This document shows, one piece after another, positions 25,901 through 33,303 of a stretch of 64,000 bases of DNA (positions are counted from its first letter, which is position 1; each line of letters begins with the position of its first letter). The notes beneath the pieces are model-generated. The model saw only the letters and a program-made list of their open reading frames with translations. It had not been told where the DNA came from and ran no database searches. A program made the translations under genes and the position numbers. Origin of the DNA: Thermodesulfatator atlanticus DSM 21156 (GTDB lineage: Bacteria; Desulfobacterota; Thermodesulfobacteria; Thermodesulfobacteriales; Thermodesulfatatoraceae); contig NZ_ATXH01000002.1 in assembly GCF_000421585.1 (NCBI RefSeq), positions 1-64,000 on the forward strand. Direction: 5' to 3'.

Positions 25901-27131
25901 CCCAGCAGTGCAGACCAATATCTACAGAATGAATATCGCCTGGAGGTTGGTGTTTGGGATTAAGAGACCTTGCCACTAAATAGTTGTAAGGGGCACTTGG
26001 TTTATTGGAATAAGGAGGGGCTTCCCAGCGCACAAAAAAATTCATCTCAATAGGACCATCTACATAGTAAAACTTATCACGAATCTCTTTTAAACGTAAA
26101 AGTACCAGCCCAGACCCGGGGGATTCTTTGACAGGCTCTTTAAGAGAATTTTCTCCGGGAACTATTTGAGAAAAGTCTTCCTGGCCATCGATGGCCTTTA
26201 CCACTGCATAATAAAACTGGCCTGTGGTTTCATTACGGAACACGTAAATCCCCTGGTCGTAATCAGCAAGAACCCCGTCTTTAACAGGAAGTCTTGGGAC
26301 AGGTTTATTGTTGAAAGAGGCGTTTGTCCAAAGAGCTCCGTAAAATTCCTCATCCCAGATACTAAAAGGATCTATCTCGTCAATCAGTTTAGCCTGAGCA
26401 ATGGTCTCAGGAGTAATAGGTTGTTCGCTACGGTATATACGAAAACGAATCTCATGGGGATTATTGGCCTTTTTCAGGAAATTTTTGTATTCCTCGATAG
26501 TAATGTCGTTACTATTGATAATGGGGTCGGGGTCCCGCCACACAAGCATGGTATCTCCATCTTTTGCGTAGGCCGATAGCCCCAAAGGCTGTGAGACATA
26601 GGCATGGTTTTCAGGAAGCGGTCTATCACAGGTAACATCGAGATGTATGAGCGTATTTCCTTCTTCGTCTTTATAAAAGGGCGGGTTTCCAAAATCGTGA
26701 GCTGGAGCAGTTTTGAGAAGAAAGATTATGCTTGTTTTTCCGGCAGAAACAGCATCTTTTACTGCCTGGGTGACATCAAAAGATTGGAAACGTGGTGGCT
26801 TAGGTGGCAAACAGTTTTCTGGATTCTCTTCTGTTACCAGACAGAATTTACGTTCCTGAGTTTTTTGAAAGCGAACGTACCAATATGGATTAATATTTAC
26901 GAAAAGTGTCGCCCTCAATACGTTGCTCCCAACAATAGGAGACAGATCAACTTGAATCTTTTGGTATCCAAGGCGTTTAATACTTTCAGGATAAGTCCCG
27001 CGATGAGCAAGATTGGTAAAACTATGGGTGGCCCACCTAACTTGAGCGGCATTAACGGATAAGCTTTGCCCAAAAAACAATAAAACTAAAAATCCCAAGA
27101 TTAAAATTTTACAAACATTTTTAAAGAGCAT
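22986..27131 (-). CDS. Giant secreted multidomain protein: esterase-like, Ig-like, right-handed beta-helix, CARDB
   Basis: About 1381 residues. The ATG at 27131 (GGAGG upstream) opens a signal peptide ending SVNAAQ. Residues about 30-430 hold beta-rich modules; about 430-690 hold an alpha/beta-hydrolase with nucleophile motif GRSMGGSGAVMWG and a likely late His (SGHGCRAHFPGG), like PHB-depolymerase/feruloyl esterases. A putative Ig module (LPPGLFFDEKTGEIAGTP) follows at about 830, then a parallel beta-helix (WIRKEGITIRSFSG onward, with many N-rich turns such as IIENNKIINCPVGIQ), and a C-terminal CARDB adhesion domain (ADLVVKRVVTP to SETDKTNNSG). It probably attacks or binds an extracellular polymer; the substrate is unknown. 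Base composition is AT-rich. Confidence 0.85.
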   Translation of the reverse strand: MLFKNVCKILILGFLVLLFFGQSLSVNAAQVRWATHSFTNLAHRGTYPESIKRLGYQKIQVDLSPIVGSNVLRATLFVNINPYWYVRFQKTQERKFCLVTEENPENCLPPKPPRFQSFDVTQAVKDAVSAGKTSIIFLLKTAPAHDFGNPPFYKDEEGNTLIHLDVTCDRPLPENHAYVSQPLGLSAYAKDGDTMLVWRDPDPIINSNDITIEEYKNFLKKANNPHEIRFRIYRSEQPITPETIAQAKLIDEIDPFSIWDEEFYGALWTNASFNNKPVPRLPVKDGVLADYDQGIYVFRNETTGQFYYAVVKAIDGQEDFSQIVPGENSLKEPVKESPGSGLVLLRLKEIRDKFYYVDGPIEMNFFVRWEAPPYSNKPSAPYNYLVARSLNPKHQPPGDIHSVDIGLHCWGGSLLSGYLWWYEAEKGSLLVTTNQRPYDWWTAYSTAYGTYLNYTDTTVENYNQRRILSFVNDFVAKHWQIDPERIILSGRSMGGSGAVMWGVRAGNYFAYVKAGVGIYIPKESPGFTNSFYKVFGYPSWNIPYDDTGLDAYTYWDTERWLYQNVTKETPFIVFANGRNDNAIGWPQAWKVVKAMIATKRPFVFRWDMSGHGCRAHFPGGGDRTPTILIRKDQSLPAFTNCSLDTPLGETPEEAPEKGQINYYLLWKTNDLVDEQSSWEITVYLSQKAPKDSCTVDITPRRLQRFSVKKGRTYHWRNIDLKSNTVIQEGKVFPDEYGLLTLPGVIVKKTANRILISENNFSLVLNPLEIDEPLVVGRSATLAIKATGGIKPYYFALTNGSLPPGLFFDEKTGEIAGTPQKEGSYIFEITISDSSGQTVRKNYILTVHPERLPIPTTEDEEVSEAQKIVVSPEEAEALPSIVASAPPYSTILLEDGYYKLNKTIWIRKEGITIRSFSGNREKVILDGDFKVGEIIGILAPKATIADLTIKRAKYHAIHLGGNGHYVKLLNLHLLDCGEQLVKINPSAQGDMNDYGILANSLLEYTDEGRINIRDPFGNGACYTNGIDALKARGWRVVNNEFKNIYCLPGRSLPQAILFWQGSRDTIIENNKIINCPVGIQLGLGSNRLRNYPDLNYFAPHIGGVVRNNFIFADINHLFDTGIGLWGAKDVKVLNNTIFTPDHDSFASIDLRYQDTQAFLANNLLYKPVTYRGGSAEERKTVLAQAEWFRDPEAGDLHLAYEVPELVDQGISLGDDLVYDIDGIARQGLPDVGADEWQPLLCAPGNLNACFSPDECANAGGFWYEEECHETPPKVLADLVVKRVVTPRYWRHERRVKVTVLIENVGSANVQKPFAVELYFGEDLIAKKLVSNVAKGKRKLVIFRVLAPERPQRFDLKVIVDRENLISETDKTNNSGKKSIIIR

Positions 27132-27432
27132 GAAAAGGGGCCTCCATTTTGATTTTGTAAACTCTTCTTTACTGTCGGTCAAAGCAGTAGGCATCTCAAA
27201 AATTTTTTTGCAAATTTCTTGATAGACAAATCAAGTTTTGATGAAGTAATAACATAAATTTTGGACAAGCCAAATTATAGCTTTCCCCCGGTAATTTTTA
27301 CTTGCAAGCGTTACAGACAAAAACAACCCCCTTCCCGAGCAAAGATCGGTCACCAAAAATTAAAGGCTCAGTAAAACCTTTGTAACTTTCTCCAGGGATA
27401 ATCCATCCAAAACAAAATTTAGGAGGGGGACT
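27132..27432. other. Divergent intergenic region
   Basis: About 300 bp without a gene between the giant secreted protein (minus) and the PEP-CTERM gene (plus). A TATAAT on the minus strand at 27274-27279 could be a -10 box for the giant gene, but no well-spaced -35 was found. GGAGGGGG precedes the plus-strand ATG. Confidence 0.5.
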
Positions 27433-28068
27433 ATGAGAAAGATTGTCTTGGGTTTAGTTGTTTGGCTTTTATTAGGTATTGGTAAGGGTTATGCGGTTTC
27501 TTTTACTGAAGTAGGTGATGCCGGTGAAACACTTGATACAGCCCACGAAGTTATCAACGCGACTACCCAGATTTTTGGTACCGTAGAGCAAAACAGTGCG
27601 GATCTTTTCGTTTTCTCTTGGAATGGCGGTGCTCTCGAAATAACTACTGTTAATCCCGACCCAGTGAATCAACCAGATTTTGATACCCAGCTTTTCCTTT
27701 TCGATGTTAACGGATACGGAGTATGGGCAAATGATGATACTACTACAGATTTAACCTCCCGTATTTATGATGCTAATCTTCCCGCAGGAATTTATTACCT
27801 TGGTATTTCCTCTTATGACTATGATCCCTATGATATTTTTGATAACGAAATTTTTCCTGACTCTCCTTACGATCAACAATTTGCCCCACAAAGCAATCAA
27901 CCTTTGGCTTATTGGGATGGAACCACAGGAGATACCATTTCATATCGCATTGATTTTTCAGCCCCGGTAAATTCACCTAATCCTGTCCCTGAGCCGTCCA
28001 CCGTAATGTTAGTTGGTCTTGCTTTAAGTTTTCTCGGCTACTTAGGCCTCAGGACCAAAAGGGCCTAA
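27433..28068 (+). CDS. PEP-CTERM exported protein
   Basis: A 211-residue protein with an N-terminal signal peptide (MRKIVLGLVVWLLLGIGKGY) and a classic PEP-CTERM tail: VPEPSTVMLVGLALSFLGYL then LRTKRA. Such tails are recognised by an exosortase/archaeosortase and usually mark cell-surface proteins tied to exopolysaccharide. The middle part resembles a pre-peptidase C-terminal/DVUA-like beta sandwich (NSADLFVFSWNGGALEITT, LPAGIYYLGISSYDYDP). The exosortase gene is not in this window. It shares a near-identical GGAGGGGG leader with the alkaline phosphatase gene 24 bp downstream, so the two look co-transcribed. Confidence 0.9.
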   Translation: MRKIVLGLVVWLLLGIGKGYAVSFTEVGDAGETLDTAHEVINATTQIFGTVEQNSADLFVFSWNGGALEITTVNPDPVNQPDFDTQLFLFDVNGYGVWANDDTTTDLTSRIYDANLPAGIYYLGISSYDYDPYDIFDNEIFPDSPYDQQFAPQSNQPLAYWDGTTGDTISYRIDFSAPVNSPNPVPEPSTVMLVGLALSFLGYLGLRTKRA

Positions 28069-28092
28069 AAATAAAAAAATAGGAGGGGGAAA

Positions 28093-29580
28093 ATGATTAA
28101 AAGGTTACGTTTCTTACTGTTGTTTGTCGTTTGTTTGGTACTAGTTTACGGGCTTGATGCTAAAGCAGCCCACAGATTTGCCTATCATAAACCCCAGGCC
28201 AAAAAGGCAAAGTATGTAATTTTGCTCATTGGCGATGGCATGGGCTATTGGCATGTTGATGCCCTGCGCAAATACTTAAATGTTTCAAAGACCAATATGG
28301 AAAGCTTGCCTAATTTCGGCTACATGACAACTTTTATGCGCAACTCCACCGGTGAAGGCGGGCTTTCTGGTGAGTATTGGGATGATCCGTCAGAACTTGG
28401 TTCCTATGATCCCACCCTCGGAGGCTATACGCCCTGGCAAATCCAGCCTGTTCCTGCTTATGTTGATGAAGGTGCTACAGATTCTGCCGCTGCAGGTAGT
28501 GCCCTGGCCTCAGGACACAAAACCGTAAAATACGCTTTAAATGTTGTAGCTAAACCTGAAGGCTATCCCGCTGATGAACCCTATACCGTTAAATACTACC
28601 CTACTGTCGTAGATTTTGCCGAAGCCAAAGGCATGGCTACCGGTGTAGTTACCAGCGTTCCTTTTTCCCATGCAACACCAGCTGCTTTTATCGCCAAAAC
28701 TCAGTATCGTAAAAACTACGGTGAAATTGCAAGACAGATGATCTTTTCAAATTTAGACGTGATCATGGGCGCGGGACATCCGTATTATGACGATAATGGC
28801 AATCTTCGTGAGGAGCCCAATTACTATTACTTCTCCCGTAACAAAGGCCCCTATATTGATGACCAGGACGGCGAAACCCTGTATGAAAAAGTCGTAAACG
28901 GTTTTAGAGGCAGAGTCTTTGTAGATGAAAAGGCTGATTTTGAAGACCTGGCCGACGGAGACGGACTCTTTCATGGTGGGCCTATGCCGAAACGTGTCTT
29001 TGGTTTGGCCCGTGTAGCCGATACCCTTCAGTTCTCCCGTAATATTGACGACGGAAACCCTGAAGATGACTGGAAAGTAGGCGGCCAGGCCTTCATCTCT
29101 TCGGTTCCTTCTCTTGAAACTATGACCAAGGCTACTCTGCATGTGCTGGAACAAGATGAAGATGGCTTTTTCGTGATGATTGAAGGAGGAGCTATTGACT
29201 GGGCCGGACACGCCAACAATATGACCCGCTTGCTTGAAGAAATGATTGACTTCGATAATGCGGTAAAAGCCGTCATCGACTGGGTAAATGATCCCACTAA
29301 CGGCAGCAATTGGGACAATACCCTTGTTATTGTTACTGCAGATCACGAAACCGGTCACCTTCAACCTGTAGGCGATGTAACCGGTGACGATGTCATCAAA
29401 AACCAGTGCTGGGGTGTTGGTTGTGAAGGCTGGCATCATCACACCAATAGTCTCATCCCTATCTATGCCAAGGGAGTTTGCTCGGTCGCGCTGAAAGCTC
29501 GCTATGATGGTGATTATAGAGATAACATAGATATTTTTAAGGTTATGTATCACGCCATTGAAAGAGGTTGTTTCCGGTAA
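28093..29580 (+). CDS. phoA: Secreted alkaline phosphatase
   Basis: A 495-residue PhoA-superfamily phosphomonoesterase with an N-terminal signal peptide (LLLFVVCLVLVYGLDAKA). Metal and nucleophile motifs are present: LIGDGMG (Asp), EGATDSAAAGSALASG (Ser nucleophile), MIEGGAIDWAGHANN and TADHETGHL. A loop with several aromatic residues sits between the catalytic blocks. It releases phosphate from organic esters outside the cytoplasm. It follows the PEP-CTERM gene and is ended by a strong terminator. No pho-box was searched for with confidence. Confidence 0.93.
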   Translation: MIKRLRFLLLFVVCLVLVYGLDAKAAHRFAYHKPQAKKAKYVILLIGDGMGYWHVDALRKYLNVSKTNMESLPNFGYMTTFMRNSTGEGGLSGEYWDDPSELGSYDPTLGGYTPWQIQPVPAYVDEGATDSAAAGSALASGHKTVKYALNVVAKPEGYPADEPYTVKYYPTVVDFAEAKGMATGVVTSVPFSHATPAAFIAKTQYRKNYGEIARQMIFSNLDVIMGAGHPYYDDNGNLREEPNYYYFSRNKGPYIDDQDGETLYEKVVNGFRGRVFVDEKADFEDLADGDGLFHGGPMPKRVFGLARVADTLQFSRNIDDGNPEDDWKVGGQAFISSVPSLETMTKATLHVLEQDEDGFFVMIEGGAIDWAGHANNMTRLLEEMIDFDNAVKAVIDWVNDPTNGSNWDNTLVIVTADHETGHLQPVGDVTGDDVIKNQCWGVGCEGWHHHTNSLIPIYAKGVCSVALKARYDGDYRDNIDIFKVMYHAIERGCFR

Positions 29581-29599
29581 AAATTAAAATCCTGATCAG

Positions 29600-29628
29600 A
29601 AAAAGGGGGGCTTTGCGCCCCCTTTTTT
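29600..29628. terminator. Bidirectional Rho-independent terminator
   Basis: AAAAAGGGGGG pairs with CCCCCTTTTTT around a short loop. The A and T runs on both sides mean it can end the phosphatase transcript and the convergent small gene. Confidence 0.9.
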
Positions 29629-29929
29629 ATTGCCCTTCAAAAAGTATCTTCCTTAAATACAGGCGGCAGGGCCTTGAGAGTTCGTAATAGGTATGGTTCA
29701 TGTGCTTGGGTTTTTTAAGCCCCTTTTTCTTAAGAAACCTTCCCCCTACCCTTTCAAGAAAACCCAGGGCTTCGAGCTTACGAAGCCTTTCCATGGTGTC
29801 TCCAAGGTCAAGGCGGAGTCTTCTTGAAAGAAACTTGGCACAGTCAGGAGCAGTGGCGTAAAGGTCTTTTAATATGAGCCAATCTTTCTCGTCGAGAATT
29901 CCCCAAGGGAGAGCTTCTTTTTGATTCAT
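29627..29929 (-). CDS. Small winged-helix-like protein (DUF2250-like)
   Basis: A basic protein of about 100 residues, starting at the ATG 29929 (a TTG three bases earlier is possible). The sequence DEKDWLILKDLYATAPDCAKFLSRRLRLDLGDTM then RLRKLEALGFLERVGG reads as a helix-turn-helix plus wing. The tail with KKPKHMNHTYYELSRPCR recalls DUF2250 archaeal and bacterial proteins. It is likely a DNA-binding regulator; the target is unknown. Its coding end touches the shared terminator. Confidence 0.7.
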   Translation of the reverse strand: MNQKEALPWGILDEKDWLILKDLYATAPDCAKFLSRRLRLDLGDTMERLRKLEALGFLERVGGRFLKKKGLKKPKHMNHTYYELSRPCRLYLRKILFEGQ

Positions 29930-29984
29930 CAAATCTAAGATTATAACGAAAATCTTTGCGAAATTACAAAAAATAACACTATTA

Positions 29985-30097
29985 GAGACCTTTGCAAAAT
30001 CATTGGGATCAGTATTGCTAGTACAACCGCAAGGGATCCGTTCCCATTTTTCGGAACGAAAGATAGGAACGGATCCTGAAGGGGCCTTAAAGGTCTC
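29985..30097 (-). repeat. Hairpin MITE-like element, copy F (113-bp form, inverted)
   Basis: It runs from GAGACCTTTGCAAAA to CCTTAAAGGTCTC and is the reverse of copy B, with the same shortened arm. The dinucleotide TA flanks both sides, as expected for insertion at TA. It lies between the small regulator and aspA. Confidence 0.9.
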
Positions 30098-30111
30098 TAC
30101 TAAAACAATTG

Positions 30112-31509
30112 CTAATCTCGATATCCAAGCGCCGTTAAGGCTTCAGGAGAAAGGAGCCAGTCAAGGGTTTCTTCGTCAAGGAGCCCCTTTTCAAGCACTA
30201 TTTCCCGCACGCTTTTGCCCGTGCTTTGCACTAATTGAGCTACCTCGGTGGCTGCTTCGTAACCGATAAAAGGCACCAGCGCGGTAACCGCCCCCCAGCT
30301 GCGGTTAAAATAACCCTGGCAAACTTCTTGATTGGCTGAAATACCTTCTACACACTTTTCTCTAAATACCTGATTGGCTTTTATGAGAAGGGAAAGGCTC
30401 TCAAGCAAGGCATGACCTAGCAGAGGTAAAAAAGCATTTAGCTCAAGCTCTCCGTGCTGGCAGACCTGGGTAATAATAAAGTCATTCGCCATGACTTTGA
30501 TGGCCACCTGGGTCACCGCTTCACAAATCACAGGATTGACCTTGCCAGGCATGATGGAAGAGCCGGCCTGCCTTTCAGGGAGCCTGATTTCTCTAAGTCC
30601 GGTCACAGGACCTGAAGAAAGCAGACGAAGATCAGAGGCGATTTTAAAGAGATTTACCGCGTGGGCCTTTAGGATGCCGGATACCTCCACGAAGGCGTCG
30701 TGGTTCTGGGTAGCATCTACCATGTTTTCAGCCCTGGCTAAGCCCAGAGAAGTAATCTCGCGAAGCTTTTCCACCACGAGAAAGATATATTTCCTGGGTG
30801 CCCCGATCCCTGTTCCTACCGCAGTGCCTCCCAGGTTAACTACCCTTAGGCGTTCCTCACACTTAAATACCCGCCACCTATCCCGTGCCAGGGCCTCGGC
30901 GTAGGCCGAAAACTCAACCCCCAGGGTAATGGGCACGGCATCCTGCAATTGGGTGCGCCCGATCTTTCTTATGGAAGCAAATTCTTTTTCCTTTTCTTGA
31001 AAAGCAGCCTGGAGCTTGGCCAAACTGGCTTCAAGTTCCCTTAAAAGCCGTGTGGCTGCGACTTTGATGGCGGTGGGATAAACATCATTGGTGGATTGAT
31101 GAAGATTTACATGGTGCAGGGGATGCACCAGATGATAATCTCCTTTTTTCCCGCCTAAAAGCTCGTTGGCCCGGTTGGCTATCACCTCGTTTATGTTCAT
31201 GTTGGTGGATGTTCCGGCACCACCCTGAAGGGCATCCACTACGATTTCATCGGCAAGCTCCCCGGCCATGAGCTCGTCACAGGCGGCTATAATGCTTTGC
31301 CCTATTTTTTCCGGAAGATAGCCAAGCTCAAGATTGGCCTTGGCACAGGCCTTCTTAACCATGGCAAGGGCTGTTATCAGCTCAGGGTGCACCCGATAAG
31401 GAGAAAGAGGAAAGTTCTCAAGGGCCCTAAGGGTATGGATCCCCCAATAGGCCTGAGAAGGCACTTCCCTTTCACCCAAAAGATCATGCTCAATGCGGCT
31501 ATTTTTCAC
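30112..31509 (-). CDS. aspA: Aspartate ammonia-lyase
   Basis: A 465-residue member of the aspartase/fumarase family, which splits aspartate to fumarate and ammonium. The start RIEHDLLGEREVPSQAYWGI and the GAGTSTNMN segment favour aspartase over fumarase; the signature loop GSSIMPGKVNPV holds the catalytic Ser. It lies at the end of the hydrogenase minus-strand run and its ATG overlaps the preceding small gene by 11 bp. aspA beside hyd maturation genes is known in several anaerobes; supply of ammonium for the H-cluster bridging amine is one idea, but this is inference. Fumarate for respiration is another. Confidence 0.9.
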   Translation of the reverse strand: MKNSRIEHDLLGEREVPSQAYWGIHTLRALENFPLSPYRVHPELITALAMVKKACAKANLELGYLPEKIGQSIIAACDELMAGELADEIVVDALQGGAGTSTNMNINEVIANRANELLGGKKGDYHLVHPLHHVNLHQSTNDVYPTAIKVAATRLLRELEASLAKLQAAFQEKEKEFASIRKIGRTQLQDAVPITLGVEFSAYAEALARDRWRVFKCEERLRVVNLGGTAVGTGIGAPRKYIFLVVEKLREITSLGLARAENMVDATQNHDAFVEVSGILKAHAVNLFKIASDLRLLSSGPVTGLREIRLPERQAGSSIMPGKVNPVICEAVTQVAIKVMANDFIITQVCQHGELELNAFLPLLGHALLESLSLLIKANQVFREKCVEGISANQEVCQGYFNRSWGAVTALVPFIGYEAATEVAQLVQSTGKSVREIVLEKGLLDEETLDWLLSPEALTALGYRD

Positions 31510-31768
31510 GGCACAAACCCTGGTTCATCTCTTCTTTCAGAAAGTTTAAAAACTCTTCTTCAGCACACGGAAGCTCCCCTTGCCAGAAGACCACTAAATT
31601 GCCTTTAAGAGCCGCGCTTTTTGAAGGTAAAAAGGATTCCTGGCCTGCTCCTGTCAAAAAATGCCTTCTTTTGCCCAAAACTTCGGCGAAATAGACCCTT
31701 TTTAAGGAATAACGCTCACATGCTTTATGGGCCAGTTCCTGTAGAAAACTTTTGGGGAAAGCGGCCAT
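31499..31768 (-). CDS. Small uncharacterised protein between hydG and aspA
   Basis: An 89-residue protein starting at an ATG that overlaps the hydG stop (TAATG) and ending 11 bp inside aspA, so translation is tightly coupled. Sequence highlights are HKACERYSLKRVYFAEVLGK, FLTGAGQES and a C-terminal acidic helix with Cys in LPCAEEEFLNF and LCREK. It does not look like the TM1266-type hydrogenase regulator. I do not recognise a family; the location argues for a role in H-cluster assembly or nitrogen/ammonium supply. Confidence 0.65.
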   Translation of the reverse strand: MAAFPKSFLQELAHKACERYSLKRVYFAEVLGKRRHFLTGAGQESFLPSKSAALKGNLVVFWQGELPCAEEEFLNFLKEEMNQGLCREK

Positions 31769-33261
31769 TACAGGTGACAATCCCGGCGACCTTCTTTTTG
31801 TTTGGCAAGTAGTTCCCTTACCCTTTTGGCAGCAGGAGCCAGGTTTTCCTCAAGCCATGAAAGATAGCGCGGGATAATCTCTTTTTCGCCTATTTCTCTT
31901 AGTTGAGGTGAGGCATAATCCAGCAGGTATTCCTGAAAAGTAAGGATCCCGTTGGCAATGCAGAAGTGTTTTACCGTAGCGTGTTTGGCAAGGGGCATGA
32001 AGTTCTCGCCTGTGCGCCCTTCGCGATAACATGCCGTGCAAAAAGAGGGTAAATACCCCTCTTTGCAGAGATCAAAAATAAATTCTTCGATACTTCGGGT
32101 ATCCTGGATGATAAATTGCTGTTTGTCAGGGATATTTTCTCGTTTTAAGGTGGCATACCCCCCAACGGCGATCTGACTGCCCGCATCCATCTGGGAAACC
32201 CCGCCCTTTCTAATAAGCTCCTGCCGCAAGGGCGCGGGTTCTCGGGCAGTGAGGATGGAGCCTGTATAAGGACACATCAGCCTTATAATAGCCACCAGCT
32301 TTTTAAAATCTTCGTCACTTACGCGAAAGCGCGAATGAACACTAAAAGGCGTGTTCACCGCAGGCTCAAGCCGGGGGTAAGAAATAGTGTGAGGGCCAAC
32401 ACCAAATTCTTTTTCTAGGGCCTGGGCGTGGGATAAAAGGCCTAGAAGCTCATAACGCCAGTCGTAAAGCCCAAACAAGACCCCGAGAGCCACGTCATCT
32501 ATCCCGGCCTCCTGAGCACGATGTAAGGCAAATAGCCGCCAGCGAAAAGGCCCTTTAAGGGTTCCTTTGGGGTGCAAACGTCGATAAGTATCGGGATGAT
32601 ACGTCTCCTGAAAGACCTGATAGGTCCCTATGCCTACTTTTTTTATTTCTTCGTATTCCTCCTTGAAAAGAGGCGGGGCGTTTACGTTTACTCTTCTTAT
32701 CTCTCCGTTTCCGAACTTCTGGCTATAGATGCGTTCGATGGTCTGGCACATAAAGGCCACGTCACTTTCAGGGTGTTCCCCATAAACCACAATAAGCCTT
32801 TTTTGCCCCATCTCTGTTAGCACACGTATTTCTTCATCAAGTTGTTCCAGGGAAAGCTTTTTCTTTTCCACGAATTCGTTACTTTCGCGAAAACCACAAT
32901 AAACACAATTGTTAACGCAAAGACTGGAGATATAAAGTGGTGAGAAAAGCACAATTCGGTTGCCGTAAACCTTGTTTTTGATCCAGAAGGCCGTTTCAAA
33001 TATCTCTTCCCAGAGCTCTGGGTCTTTAAGATTAGCCAGGGCAGCAACCTCTTCAGGGGCAAGCATAGCCCCTGAAGAAGCATTATCCCGTGCCTTGGCC
33101 ATGATGTCCAGTATTTCCTGCCTGTCAGGGTTTTTCTTGCGCTCAAGGATCTCCCAGATTTTTGCTGGATCAATAAAATTTTCGTAAGGGGAGTTTTCCT
33201 CCCACTTGAGGATCTCCTTGAGCCTTTTTTCCCGCCAGGCCTTTTCTCCCGCGGTTAACAT
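31768..33261 (-). CDS. hydG: [FeFe]-hydrogenase maturase HydG (radical SAM tyrosine lyase)
   Basis: HydG, 497 residues, makes the CO and CN ligands of the H-cluster from tyrosine. The radical-SAM cluster motif is CVNNCVYC (about residue 115). The C-terminal auxiliary cluster motif is CTACYREGRTGENF (about residue 413). GGAGGG precedes the ATG. The family length and all key cysteines are present. It follows the unusual hydA copy and is followed by the small gene and aspA. Confidence 0.95.
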   Translation of the reverse strand: MLTAGEKAWREKRLKEILKWEENSPYENFIDPAKIWEILERKKNPDRQEILDIMAKARDNASSGAMLAPEEVAALANLKDPELWEEIFETAFWIKNKVYGNRIVLFSPLYISSLCVNNCVYCGFRESNEFVEKKKLSLEQLDEEIRVLTEMGQKRLIVVYGEHPESDVAFMCQTIERIYSQKFGNGEIRRVNVNAPPLFKEEYEEIKKVGIGTYQVFQETYHPDTYRRLHPKGTLKGPFRWRLFALHRAQEAGIDDVALGVLFGLYDWRYELLGLLSHAQALEKEFGVGPHTISYPRLEPAVNTPFSVHSRFRVSDEDFKKLVAIIRLMCPYTGSILTAREPAPLRQELIRKGGVSQMDAGSQIAVGGYATLKRENIPDKQQFIIQDTRSIEEFIFDLCKEGYLPSFCTACYREGRTGENFMPLAKHATVKHFCIANGILTFQEYLLDYASPQLREIGEKEIIPRYLSWLEENLAPAAKRVRELLAKQKEGRRDCHL

Positions 33262-33303
33262 GTCCTAACCCTCCAAACGAGATTTTTGTAAAACACTGGC
33301 CCA

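Noticed and set aside
27280-27312. A sigma54 (-24/-12) promoter in the divergent region
   Set aside because: GG and GC are 14 instead of 12 bases apart, so spacing does not fit.
29985-30097. Hairpin repeat copies as simple terminators
   Set aside because: They have defined terminal inverted repeats well outside the hairpin and occur in both orientations, including within a coding end, so a mobile origin fits better.
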